This document shows positions 6,097 to 14,301 of a DNA stretch of 16,892 nucleotides, one piece after another. The DNA lies in the NCBI GenBank assembly GCA_014804225.1, contig JAAVAF010000031.1:1-16892 (forward strand). The letters run 5' to 3'. The stretch's first letter is position 1. Each line of letters begins with the position of its first letter. The stretch is from Lachnospiraceae bacterium. Its GTDB lineage: Bacteria; Bacillota; Clostridia; Lachnospirales; Lachnospiraceae. The notes beneath the pieces are model-generated. The model saw nothing but the letters and a program-made list of their open reading frames with translations, ran no database searches and was not told the origin of the DNA. Position numbers and translations under genes: made by a program.

Positions 6097-6960
6097 TTAT
6101 TGATAGACCTCTAAAACTGCCTTTACGGTGCACCCGTTTATATGCACCGGAATAACATAGAGTGTTTCGTTACTGATAAATGGTCCCTCAATAGAATACT
6201 CCGGAGAATTCATATCCAAAGACATACCATCATAACTCATATTGGTCGCAAACAAACCGATTACGCAGTTGATAAACTCTCCCACACTATCAAGTGCGTC
6301 CTCTGTGACAGTGTCATATGGATCTCCCGAAAAACGATTCGCTATAGAAAGCAAATCATCACCTGGAGCGCTTATGTAGACCTTTATACGCATATCGCCT
6401 ATAATCATTTGGCTTGCACACTTGTCCAACTGAACCGATGGCACAATATCTGCTTTTTCAAGGTAGACATCCTTGTCAATCAGACGACGGAATGTCTGCA
6501 CCAGCGTCTTTGTAAGCTCTTTGAGTACCGGCTCCTTCAACTGCACAAACAATTCAATGCACTGCTCCAAGTCATCATAAATCAACGCATTTATCTGTCC
6601 ATCATCAAATTCGTTTTTCTGTTGAAATTCATTCAGCTCTTGATTAATATCCCCATAGGAAAGATAATCATTGTTTACAAGCAGCTGCAGAAATTTCATG
6701 AAATTATTTGACTGATGTACAAGGAGATCATCGAGCTTGTCATCTGTAATAAGTCCCTCATTCACGGCAGCTTCGCCAAAATTCTCACTTTCCTTTTCGA
6801 TAAGCTCCAAAACAGCCGCAGACGTCATTACCTTTGTGACAATTGCAATTGTTTCTACCTCTGCCTTAAACTGCTGTTTTACTGGAAGCAGCGAATCCAA
6901 CTGCTCCGACGTCAATTTTCCCTTTTCAACAAGGTAGTTTCCAAACAAGCGGTTAAGCAT
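6097..6960 (-). CDS. CheX-like CheY-P phosphatase with N-terminal GspE/MshEN-like repeat region
   Basis: A 287-residue protein starting at ATG 6960, with GAAGGGAG about 8 bases upstream. The C-terminal ~140 residues resemble CheX/CheC. A complete D-x3-E-x2-N-x3-G catalytic motif is seen at Asp224, Glu228, Asn231 and Gly235 (LDSVGEFINCVIGLFATNM). In this family it removes phosphate from CheY. The N-terminal part holds two similar ~24-residue motifs, residues 5-28 (LFGNYLVEKGKLTSEQLDSL) and 60-83 (NFGEAAVNEGLITDDKLDDL). They resemble the two motifs of the GspE-N/MshEN fold, which binds cyclic-di-GMP in some proteins. The first Arg of each canonical motif is absent, so ligand binding is doubtful. 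Residues ~84-145 are mostly helical. It is first in an operon with cheY and a NUDIX gene. The CheX assignment is moderately firm, the N-terminal one is tentative. Confidence 0.85.
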   Translation of the reverse strand: MLNRLFGNYLVEKGKLTSEQLDSLLPVKQQFKAEVETIAIVTKVMTSAAVLELIEKESENFGEAAVNEGLITDDKLDDLLVHQSNNFMKFLQLLVNNDYLSYGDINQELNEFQQKNEFDDGQINALIYDDLEQCIELFVQLKEPVLKELTKTLVQTFRRLIDKDVYLEKADIVPSVQLDKCASQMIIGDMRIKVYISAPGDDLLSIANRFSGDPYDTVTEDALDSVGEFINCVIGLFATNMSYDGMSLDMNSPEYSIEGPFISNETLYVIPVHINGCTVKAVLEVYQ

Positions 6961-7024
6961 ATTTACGCTCCCTTCTACTTTTTCTATTCATAATTTGTAC
7001 TGATAATAATACATCTCTGTTACT

Positions 7025-7053
7025 ACTATACACTATTTTGATTTAAAATACAA
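7025..7053 (-). promoter_or_regulatory. Promoter of the CheX/CheY/NUDIX operon
   Basis: On the minus strand TTGTAT (7048-7053), a 17-base spacer and TATAGT (7025-7030), about 65 bases before the CheX-like start. Just upstream, between this and the SEDS/PBP stop, are two direct copies of TTTGCCAAA but no clear terminator. Confidence 0.65.
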
Positions 7054-7090
7054 ATTATTATTAAACTTTTTTTGGCAAATTTGGCAAACC

Positions 7091-9841
7091 TTACTGCTCC
7101 TCCCCATAATAGCCGTCCAAAATCCGTCTTGCCACTGGTACCGCATACTCTCCTCCTGAGCCTGCACCCTCCATAATGACCGTTATTTGAAGCGGTCTAT
7201 CCGTGTCATACGTAAATCCGGTAAACCATGCGTGCGAATCGGATTTGGAATTGTACTCGGCTGAACCTGTCTTTCCCGCCACACTGTATACATCGCTCTT
7301 GATGCGGGTTCCTGTTCCCTCCACCACAACAGCTCTCATTAACGCCTTTAAGGCATCCGCCTCTGTTTCACTGATCAACTGTCCCAATGACTTTGGTTCA
7401 AATGATATGACCTTCCCGCCGTCCGCATTTTGCACATAGTCGATCAGGTACGGCTGCATCATCTCTCCTTTGTTTGCAATCATCGCTGTGATCATCGCAA
7501 CATGAAGCGGTGTCATCTGCGTTTCGCCTTGGCCGATTGCGGTCTGTATCATAACGTTGTCGCTGGCTGCAATATTTTCGGAAATGCTGCTCTTATTTGA
7601 GAGAAAATCTACCGGAAGCGCCTCATTAAAGTAAAGCGCGTCAAGCATACTTTGAAAACTGTTTCGTTCCAATGAAAGTCCAATATTGGCAAACGATGCA
7701 TTACATGATTTTGCAAACGAAAGCGAAAAGTCCACTTTTCCGTGTTTTGTTCCGTGAAAACAGTTGATGACATTCTCACCGCTCTTAAATTGACCGCTAC
7801 AGTCAAATTTGTATTGTTCATAATCATACGGATTTTCGCGTATATATGCAAGTGCCGTCAATATTTTAAAAGTTGATCCGGGCGGATAAAGCCCTTGCGT
7901 CACCCTGTTTACAAGAATAGAGCTCTCCTCATCTATAATCACCTCGTCCCAGATATCTTCAATCGTATTCGGGTCAAAATCCGGTTTTGACACCATCGCA
8001 AGAATCTTTCCTGTCTCAGGCTCTGTCACAAGCACTGCTCCATCATACATGCCAAGCGCGTTGTAGGCAAGCTCCTGAAGCCGCGAATCAAGTGTCGTAA
8101 CTACAGTATTTCCCATATGCTTTTCGTTTGCAAGATCATCGGAAAGCTTACTGTTTAGCGACACATTTGACGATACAAGATAAATGTTTGCATTCTGCTC
8201 CACACCCATCCTACCGTTTGATGCATAACCGATAACATGAGCATACAGCTCGGAATACGGGTAATACCGTTCCTCACTGCCCGCAAGCGTCGTTGCAAGC
8301 ACTTTACCGTCTGCAGAGAGAATATCGCCGCGCGTCGTCTTTGCCGCAAGAATCTCCTGCCGCTTTGTATTGTAAGCATTGTTGATCACCCGCGGACTGT
8401 CAAAATAGACAAAATGCACAAGATAAACGCAAATCCCCACAAAGAGCGCCGCAAACACCCCCGCCGTTGCGTTCATATATCGTCTGGGCATATACGGCAC
8501 AAACGCCTCTTCGTCCTCCTCATCTTCTCCCTCGTATGCAAGCAATAAATCACGGTTGACATAAAACCCTTGTACCACCGAGAGCATCATCACAGACGCC
8601 AGAACCGAACTTCCTCCATAACTAATCAGCGGAAGTGTCACACCTGTAAGCGGTATAAACTTTGTATTTCCGCCGATTGTCAAAAACAACTGCGAAACAT
8701 ACACAACGCCAAGTCCGAAACAGGCATATTTGACAAAAGGCTCCAAACAGGAATGCGCCACACGCACAATCTCCAAAAATAAGTTGACACAGATCGCAAT
8801 CAGGCAGATACCAAAAATCACACCATATTCCTCACAGACTGCGGAAAAAATAAAATCCTGCTCCACATATGGAATCAAACTTGGGTTTCCGGCATCAATG
8901 CCCATGCCAAACCACCCTCCCGTGCCAATGCCAAAAAGCGACTGTGCAATCTGGTACCCTGTCGCATTGATATCATTCCACGGATCCAGCCATGCCTCCA
9001 CACGCACGCGTACATGGGAAAACAAAAAATAAGATACATACGATGCCGCTGCTGCTCCCGCAAGTCCTGCAATCAAATAACGCAGCTTTTTCGTTGCAGC
9101 AAACAAAAGAAGGACATACGTGATAAAAAAAATCAACGCACTTCCCAAATCTTTCGATGCCACAAGGATCAGCACGTGTGCTGCCGCAAGCACCGCAGAC
9201 AGCAAAATATGACCAAAATGCTTCGCTCTGGCAAGAATGCACGCAATAAAAATAACATATATTATTTTTACAAACTCCGAGGGTTGAAAGCTTAATCCAA
9301 ACACAGAAAAGGATAGCTTTGAACCATTTGTCAATCTGCCGCTTACCAACACAGCACTCAACACCACAACGCCCACCGCCGCCAAAATCAATTCACTGCG
9401 CTTGATCAGTTTAAAATGCTTCATAAACGACGGCACAATCAATCCAATTACAAGCGATGCCGCTACAATGATAAACTGCCGTACCGACCTTGTAATAGAC
9501 AGACGCGTCAATATCACAAAGCCGACCGATAAAAGCATCGCAATATGACATAAAATCAATCGATTGGATTTTGGGTAGATCGCCCGCATCAGCACAAGAT
9601 ATGCAAATACGGCAAGCATTTGAAACATCGGAAAAAACAGATAGGTAAAGTCCTGTCTTGAAAATAGCAAAACAAGACTGCCAATGACATGATTAATCAA
9701 AATCATCATGCACTGGAGCACAAAAACAAAGCCCTTGCGCTCCCTGTCATCCACTCGTAGTGCCAGATAACTAATGAGCGTGTACAATAAAATATTTACC
9801 ACCAATATATATTTCGATAATTCGATTACTGCCTTTAACAT
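7091..9841 (-). CDS. SEDS (FtsW/RodA) glycosyltransferase - class B penicillin-binding transpeptidase fusion
   Basis: A 916-residue protein joining both halves of a peptidoglycan synthase. Residues ~1-430 are a polytopic SEDS domain, with the catalytic-type Asp231 in SKDLGSALIFF, the FGIGTGGWFGMG loop (~303-313) and the TLPLISYGGSS signature (402-412). An acidic linker (EGEDEEDEEAF, ~437-447) leads to a further membrane helix (~458-480) and the extracellular part. That part begins with the RGDI motif (504-507) and has only a short pedestal. The transpeptidase motifs are complete: Ser656-T-F-Lys659, Ser712-C-Asn714 and Lys857-Thr-Gly. SEDS proteins polymerise lipid II and class B PBPs crosslink it, and they normally work as two separate proteins. 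The start ATG 9841 directly abuts the stop of the U32 gene (TAAATG), with GGAG inside that gene's end, so translation is probably coupled. The cellular role (division, elongation or sporulation) is unresolved, though linkage to zapA favours division. Confidence 0.95.
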   Translation of the reverse strand: MLKAVIELSKYILVVNILLYTLISYLALRVDDRERKGFVFVLQCMMILINHVIGSLVLLFSRQDFTYLFFPMFQMLAVFAYLVLMRAIYPKSNRLILCHIAMLLSVGFVILTRLSITRSVRQFIIVAASLVIGLIVPSFMKHFKLIKRSELILAAVGVVVLSAVLVSGRLTNGSKLSFSVFGLSFQPSEFVKIIYVIFIACILARAKHFGHILLSAVLAAAHVLILVASKDLGSALIFFITYVLLLFAATKKLRYLIAGLAGAAAASYVSYFLFSHVRVRVEAWLDPWNDINATGYQIAQSLFGIGTGGWFGMGIDAGNPSLIPYVEQDFIFSAVCEEYGVIFGICLIAICVNLFLEIVRVAHSCLEPFVKYACFGLGVVYVSQLFLTIGGNTKFIPLTGVTLPLISYGGSSVLASVMMLSVVQGFYVNRDLLLAYEGEDEEDEEAFVPYMPRRYMNATAGVFAALFVGICVYLVHFVYFDSPRVINNAYNTKRQEILAAKTTRGDILSADGKVLATTLAGSEERYYPYSELYAHVIGYASNGRMGVEQNANIYLVSSNVSLNSKLSDDLANEKHMGNTVVTTLDSRLQELAYNALGMYDGAVLVTEPETGKILAMVSKPDFDPNTIEDIWDEVIIDEESSILVNRVTQGLYPPGSTFKILTALAYIRENPYDYEQYKFDCSGQFKSGENVINCFHGTKHGKVDFSLSFAKSCNASFANIGLSLERNSFQSMLDALYFNEALPVDFLSNKSSISENIAASDNVMIQTAIGQGETQMTPLHVAMITAMIANKGEMMQPYLIDYVQNADGGKVISFEPKSLGQLISETEADALKALMRAVVVEGTGTRIKSDVYSVAGKTGSAEYNSKSDSHAWFTGFTYDTDRPLQITVIMEGAGSGGEYAVPVARRILDGYYGEEQ

Positions 9842-12007
9842 TTATTCTACTCCACGTTTATAATGTCCGTTTGTGAAATCCTTCCATATAAAATCAGCTT
9901 CTGCGCCGTCTGATTTTTTTATGTAATATTCAATCACACTTTTCGTCTGTATATCGTCCTCCAACGTAAAATCGAGTCTTAATGCATCATATCCTCTTTT
10001 TTGAATGCTCTCAAGCTGATTGTGTAGAGAAAGCGGCACCGTATTATACAAAATATTGTAACAGTGCATACAGTTTTGTACAACGGGAAACGTATTTTTA
10101 TATCGGTCCGTAAGCCTGTACACATTCTGATGATTTGGCTGATTGATACACTTCTCCAAGGTATTTCGAACACAATTTGCCGAATACATCAAAGGAAGCC
10201 TTCCGTATACCAAAAGCTCTGCAGGCACATCATCCGAAAGCTGCGAAAGTTCTTTTTTATTGAGCTCTACGGGAAGTGTCACTCTGTCAAACCAATCAGC
10301 ACAAAGCCGCAACGAAATATTGTTCCATGTATAAATCGTATAATCCGACACAATCTGACCATTATAGTCAATACTATGCAGCCATTGAAGCTCCTCAAAA
10401 TTCCGCACAAGCACACCCAGAAACAGGCCGCTTTCCAACAATGCTCTGTATGTTTCCTGATATGGATAGGAACGTTTCCTGAAAATATGCGGAAGTGCCA
10501 AAAAATACTGCTTATCACGCACCTTTTCCAATTCGGTCTTGTTTATGGTAAATATGTCGGCATTAATATAGAGGATTTTTATTTGGTCATACAAAAGCGC
10601 CACTTCTAATTGCTCTCGCGTCGTCACCAAAACAGCAAGCGCATTGTCCTTATCGCACTTTTTTGTTTGGACGGACCTCCCTGCCTGCAACATATCTGAT
10701 GATCCGCTTGACAGCGCGCCTCTGTCATATTGCTTCAATAAAGCGTCCTCTAAAGCCGCACAAGCTTTTCTTCTTAGTTCATTCAACGATTTCACAGGCA
10801 GAAACGCTTTATTATCCGTATCCACCGTAAGTGACATAAGCGAAAAACAGGTATCTCCAAATTTCGAAAGTTTATCCGCGATATCCTTTTCCATAAGCGG
10901 CCTATTGAGCGCCTCTCCCGCCACATCACCCTCCACGGTCACGGACACATCGTCCGTAAAGAGGGTAAAAAGCACCGTTTTTCCCGCAAAAACAGATGCA
11001 TTCCCCTTGATTGCAAGTGTTATTTTTTTATCTATATAACGCTTTCTTATTTCCGCAAGCGTTTCTTTTGTGGAACCGTTATAACCGGGCTCCTTGATTG
11101 TGATCATGCTTTTATCACGGTGCTTCTCATAATAACCGTGACAAATATCGGAACGAATATAAAGCCCCCGCAAAAACGTTTCATCTTGCTCGGACACGCA
11201 ATACGCCTCATTTGGTGTCGTTAAATATTTGTCAATATACTTACGGTACACCGATGTCACGCCCGCCACATATTCGGCGCTTTTCATTCGTCCTTCTATT
11301 TTAAAGGAATCGATTCCCGCCTCGATCAGCTTCGGTATCTCCGAAAGCGTATACATATCCTTCAAACTAAGCGGATACAACCGTTTTCCGCTCTCGTCCG
11401 TATACGGAAGTCTGCACGGTCCCGCACATCTTCCCCTGTTTCCGCTTCTGCCACCCAAGATTGAGCTAAAAAGGCACTGCCCCGAATAGGCATAACACAT
11501 CGCACCGTGAATAAAACACTCAATTTCAAGCCCTGTCTGCACCTTAATATCCTTAATCTCCGCAAGCGAAAGCTCTCTTGCCGGCACAGCGCGACACGCG
11601 CCGAGCTGTTTCACAAACTCTGCACCGTATACCCCTGTAATCGTCATCTGCGTACTCGCATGCAACAAAAGTTCAGGGAAATTCTCCTTTAACACCTTCA
11701 TCACGCCGATGTCCTGAACAATTACGCCGTCAAGCCCTGCCTCATATAATGGCGCAATGTACGGCACAAGCTCCGGCATCTCGTTTTCTTTTACAAGTGT
11801 ATTGACCGCCAAATATATTTTTCTGCCGAAAAGATGCGCCACACGAAGCGCCTCTATAATCTCCTCTTTGGAAAAATTATTAGCATAGGCTCTTGCCCCA
11901 AACTTAAAGCCACCCAAATACACTGCATCTGCTCCCGCATTTATTGCCGCCATACAGCACTGATAATCGCCCGCCGGAGCCAGCAGCTCTACCTTTTTAT
12001 TTACCAT
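9842..12007 (-). CDS. Peptidase U32 family protein with DUF3656-like region (RlhA-type)
   Basis: A 721-residue protein from ATG 12007 (MVNKKVELLAPAGDYQCCMA). Frames opening further upstream would only add sequence from the zapA overlap. The U32 signature ELLAPAGD...GADAVYLGG opens it. The conserved cysteine cluster is present: Cys164, His167 (CFIHGAMCYAYSGQCLFSS), Cys171, Cys178, then GRSGNRGRCAGPCRLPY with Cys194 and Cys198. In characterised relatives these cysteines hold an iron-sulfur cluster. The long form with a middle DUF3656-like section (~350-450) is that of RlhA, which hydroxylates C2501 of 23S rRNA in E. coli, whereas TrhP-type tRNA hydroxylases are shorter. The older 'collagenase/peptidase' label is therefore probably misleading. 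The start overlaps the end of zapA by 11 bases and the stop abuts the SEDS/PBP gene. Confidence 0.9.
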   Translation of the reverse strand: MVNKKVELLAPAGDYQCCMAAINAGADAVYLGGFKFGARAYANNFSKEEIIEALRVAHLFGRKIYLAVNTLVKENEMPELVPYIAPLYEAGLDGVIVQDIGVMKVLKENFPELLLHASTQMTITGVYGAEFVKQLGACRAVPARELSLAEIKDIKVQTGLEIECFIHGAMCYAYSGQCLFSSILGGRSGNRGRCAGPCRLPYTDESGKRLYPLSLKDMYTLSEIPKLIEAGIDSFKIEGRMKSAEYVAGVTSVYRKYIDKYLTTPNEAYCVSEQDETFLRGLYIRSDICHGYYEKHRDKSMITIKEPGYNGSTKETLAEIRKRYIDKKITLAIKGNASVFAGKTVLFTLFTDDVSVTVEGDVAGEALNRPLMEKDIADKLSKFGDTCFSLMSLTVDTDNKAFLPVKSLNELRRKACAALEDALLKQYDRGALSSGSSDMLQAGRSVQTKKCDKDNALAVLVTTREQLEVALLYDQIKILYINADIFTINKTELEKVRDKQYFLALPHIFRKRSYPYQETYRALLESGLFLGVLVRNFEELQWLHSIDYNGQIVSDYTIYTWNNISLRLCADWFDRVTLPVELNKKELSQLSDDVPAELLVYGRLPLMYSANCVRNTLEKCINQPNHQNVYRLTDRYKNTFPVVQNCMHCYNILYNTVPLSLHNQLESIQKRGYDALRLDFTLEDDIQTKSVIEYYIKKSDGAEADFIWKDFTNGHYKRGVE

Positions 12008-12419
12008 GTCTATTTCTTCTTTTTTCTTCAAGCTCTGTTTCCAGACGCACAATTTTCTTTGAATTCTCATTCAGCTCATTCTGTGCCTCTTGCAATGATT
12101 TCGTCGTATTATCCAGTTTCATCTGCGTCGCAATCAACTCATGCTTTAAATCATAAAGCTCATTCTCCTTTGCCCGAAGCTCATTCTCACGCTGCTCTTG
12201 CTGATTTTTTGCCTTAAAATAATCGTCCGCAATATTTAACAGCATTAACATATTCTGCGTGTCCACTGGCTGATGCTTAAAGCTATCCATTTTATTATAC
12301 TCATTGAGTTTATTATTTATGTAAGCAGCAACCTTTTGCAGATATTCCGCGCTCTCGTTTCCGCTGAGTGTTAAAACCTTTCCTCCGATAATAACTTCTG
12401 TATCTGTTTTGGCAGACAT
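11997..12419 (-). CDS. zapA: Cell division protein ZapA
   Basis: A 140-residue protein from ATG 12419, preceded by AAAGGGGC at about 8 bases. The N-terminal ~85 residues match ZapA: TEVIIGGKVLTLSGNESAEYLQKVAAYINNKLNEY and a following MLMLLNIADDYFKAK. The rest (~85-140) is a long Glu/Lys/Asn-rich coiled coil, longer than in the shortest Firmicute ZapA proteins. ZapA binds FtsZ and bundles its filaments at the division site. The gene leads an operon with the U32 gene and the SEDS/PBP fusion, so an FtsZ-ring protein and a wall synthase would be made from one message. The U32 gene starts inside its last codons. Confidence 0.93.
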   Translation of the reverse strand: MSAKTDTEVIIGGKVLTLSGNESAEYLQKVAAYINNKLNEYNKMDSFKHQPVDTQNMLMLLNIADDYFKAKNQQEQRENELRAKENELYDLKHELIATQMKLDNTTKSLQEAQNELNENSKKIVRLETELEEKRRNRHGK

Positions 12420-12498
12420 AGCTCTTGCCCCTTTCTGTTGTATCTGATTAATTTCCTCTGTATTGCATCCCTTCGTTTTGATTTACATAATCATTTTT

Positions 12499-12528
12499 AT
12501 TATATATCAGACTATGTCTGTATTTCAA
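12499..12528 (-). promoter_or_regulatory. Probable promoter of the zapA operon
   Basis: On the minus strand TTGAAA (12523-12528, inside the last codons of ruvB), an 18-base spacer and TATAAT (12499-12504). The spacer contains a perfect small palindrome CAGAC-TAT-GTCTG (12508-12520), which may be an operator or chance. The leader is about 75 bases. Confidence 0.6.
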
Positions 12529-13510
12529 GCCCCAAATGGTTACAGGCAAGTTCTGTCACAACGCGTCCGCGCGGTGTGCGCATCATCAGTCCGTTTTTAA
12601 TCAGATACGGCTCATACACATCTTCAATCGTGCCACTGTCCTCCCCGATTGCCGCTGACAAGGTATCCAATCCTACCGGCTTTCCGCCAAACTTCTCTAT
12701 CATCGTTTCCAGTATTAATCTGTCTGTCTGGTCAAGCCCCAATTTATCCACATCAAGAAGGTCAAGCGCCGTATTTGCCGCCTCAAGTGTAATCACACCG
12801 TCGTACTTTACTTGCGCAAAATCACGCACACGCTTTAACATACGGTTTGCAAGTCTTGGCGTCCCACGGCTTCTTCTGGCAAGCTCAATTGCGCCCTGTT
12901 CCTCGATCTGCACCTGTAAAATCCGTGCCGAATGCTGTATAATCAGTTTTAGCTCCTCCACAGAATAAAATTCCAAATGCTGTATCACACCAAAACGATC
13001 ACGCAGCGGAGCCGTTAAAAGTCCCGCTCTTGTCGTCGCGCCAATCAGCGTAAATTTGGGTAAGTCAAGCCGAACCGAACGCGCTGTCGCTCCTTTTCCA
13101 ATCATAATATCAATCGCAAAATCCTCCATCGCAGGATATAACACTTCCTCTACTTGACGATTTAAGCGATGGATTTCATCAATAAATAAAATATCTCCCT
13201 CCTGAAGCCCGTTTAAAATTGCCGCCATCTCCCCCGGCTTTTCAATTGCCGGTCCGCTTGTAACCTTCATATTGACACCCATCTCATTTGCAATAATTCC
13301 GGAAAGCGTTGTTTTTCCAAGTCCCGGCGGTCCATAAAATAACACATGATCTAAGCTGTCATTTCTCTGTTTTGCGGCCTGTATGTAGATACTTAATATT
13401 TCCTTTATTTTTTGCTGTCCGATATAGTCTTTAAAATTTTGCGGACGCAGACTTCCTTCAAGCTTGACATCCTCCTCCAAAAGTTTTGTTTCAATGACCC
13501 TTGCAGCCAT
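12512..13510 (-). CDS. ruvB: Holliday junction branch migration ATPase RuvB
   Basis: A 332-residue protein read from ATG 13510 (MAARVIETKLLEEDVKLEGS), preceded by GGGGGA at 4 bases. This start matches the usual N-terminus of clostridial RuvB. A GTG at 13555, also with a good GGGGGA, would add 15 residues encoded by a hairpin and remains possible. The AAA+ motifs are complete: LRPQNFKDYIGQ, Walker A GPPGLGKTT, Walker B LFIDEIHRL, sensor 1 LIGATTRAG, arginine finger LRDRFG. The C-terminal winged helix (GLDTLSAAIGE, PYLIKNGLMMRTPRGRVVT) is present. RuvB hexamers drive DNA through the RuvA-bound Holliday junction during recombination repair. It follows ruvA by 60 bases, the normal pair. No ruvC is seen, consistent with Firmicutes using RecU. 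Confidence 0.97.
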   Translation of the reverse strand: MAARVIETKLLEEDVKLEGSLRPQNFKDYIGQQKIKEILSIYIQAAKQRNDSLDHVLFYGPPGLGKTTLSGIIANEMGVNMKVTSGPAIEKPGEMAAILNGLQEGDILFIDEIHRLNRQVEEVLYPAMEDFAIDIMIGKGATARSVRLDLPKFTLIGATTRAGLLTAPLRDRFGVIQHLEFYSVEELKLIIQHSARILQVQIEEQGAIELARRSRGTPRLANRMLKRVRDFAQVKYDGVITLEAANTALDLLDVDKLGLDQTDRLILETMIEKFGGKPVGLDTLSAAIGEDSGTIEDVYEPYLIKNGLMMRTPRGRVVTELACNHLGLEIQT

Positions 13511-13532
13511 AAAATCCCCCATTCTTGAGTGC

Positions 13533-13558
13533 ACTGTGAAAAATTTATTTTTCACAGT
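13533..13558 (-). promoter_or_regulatory. Perfect 12-bp inverted repeat between ruvA and ruvB
   Basis: ACTGTGAAAAAT (13533-13544) and ATTTTTCACAGT (13547-13558) are exact inverted copies two bases apart. No T run follows on the minus strand, so it is not a classical terminator. It overlaps the alternative GTG start of ruvB and would hide it in RNA. It could be a protein-binding palindrome or an RNA stem that sets the start or stability of ruvB. Confidence 0.75.
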
Positions 13559-13570
13559 AATCCCCCTAAT

Positions 13571-14182
13571 TTATATATTTGTAATAACCTTTAACGCCTG
13601 TTTCAAAATTGCTCCTGAATCCATATCCTCCGTAACTTCAAGCTGTTTTATCGCTTTTAGCGCCTCTGTGGGAGTATATCCAAGCGAAACCAGCGCCTCA
13701 ATTGCCTCATTTTTTGCAACGCTGTTTGCTGAAGTATCTGCTGTCTGCACAAAGCCCTGCTCCTCCTCATAGGAAAGCCGCAGCGCAATCTTATCCTTCA
13801 ACTCCAATATAATTCGCTCCGCAGATTTATTTCCGACGCCCGGTGCCTTCGCAATTGCCTTCGCATCACCAGAAACAATCGCCATACGCAAATCATCCGC
13901 GCTCATCGCCGACAAAATGCTCAGTGCCCCCTTGGGTCCGATGCCATTTACGGCAATCAGCTTTTTATAAATCTCCAAATCATCCTTCGACAAAAATCCA
14001 AACAGATTGAAGGCATCCTCCCGCACACTGGTATAAGTATAAATCTTTACAACTGCCCCGATGCCCGGAAGCCGCTGCGCCACGCTCAACGGTATACGGA
14101 TATTGTAACCGATATTGTTACATTCCAACACAAGATTATCCTCCGATATGTCCGCAATTTCCCCTTTTATATATGCATACAT
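13571..14182 (-). CDS. ruvA: Holliday junction DNA-binding protein RuvA
   Basis: A 203-residue protein from ATG 14182 (MYAYIKGEIADISEDNLVLE), with GGGAG about 9 bases upstream. The frame opening at 14248 adds 22 residues unlike RuvA. The OB-fold domain (~1-62) ends in YTYTSVREDAFNLFGF. The helix-hairpin-helix pair follows: LIAVNGIGPKGALSIL and IAKAPGVGNKSAERIILELKDK. A flexible linker leads to domain III (~155-203, AIEALVSLGYTPTEALKAIKQL), which contacts RuvB. A tetramer binds the four-way junction. A strong terminator (14249-14297) lies just upstream, so ruvA needs its own promoter. TATACT at 14231-14236 (minus) is a candidate -10, but its -35 is poor. Confidence 0.97.
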   Translation of the reverse strand: MYAYIKGEIADISEDNLVLECNNIGYNIRIPLSVAQRLPGIGAVVKIYTYTSVREDAFNLFGFLSKDDLEIYKKLIAVNGIGPKGALSILSAMSADDLRMAIVSGDAKAIAKAPGVGNKSAERIILELKDKIALRLSYEEEQGFVQTADTSANSVAKNEAIEALVSLGYTPTEALKAIKQLEVTEDMDSGAILKQALKVITNI

Positions 14183-14248
14183 CAGCCGTTCTCCCTTCCT
14201 TACTCCGCGCATTTTCCAAAATATAGATATAGTATAACATATCATCAC

Positions 14249-14297
14249 AAAAAAAGGAAGAAAAAGAAAACATATGTTTCTAATTTCTTCCTTTTGA
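14249..14297 (-). terminator. Terminator after the 63-residue small protein gene
   Basis: On the minus strand AAAGGAAGAAA pairs with TTTCTTCCTTT, with a further inner pairing of AGAAAC/GTTTTCT around CATATG, followed by an uninterrupted run of T. It separates the ilv-side small gene from ruvAB. Confidence 0.8.
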
Positions 14298-14301
14298 CTA
14301 A

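Noticed and set aside
6142..6711. 189-residue plus-strand frame
   Set aside because: It is antisense to the CheX-like gene, has no domain similarity and no promoter, and has a His/Ile/Arg-rich composition typical of a shadow frame.
7072..7090. Terminator after the SEDS/PBP gene
   Set aside because: TTTGCCAAA occurs as a direct repeat, not inverted, so no stable hairpin forms.
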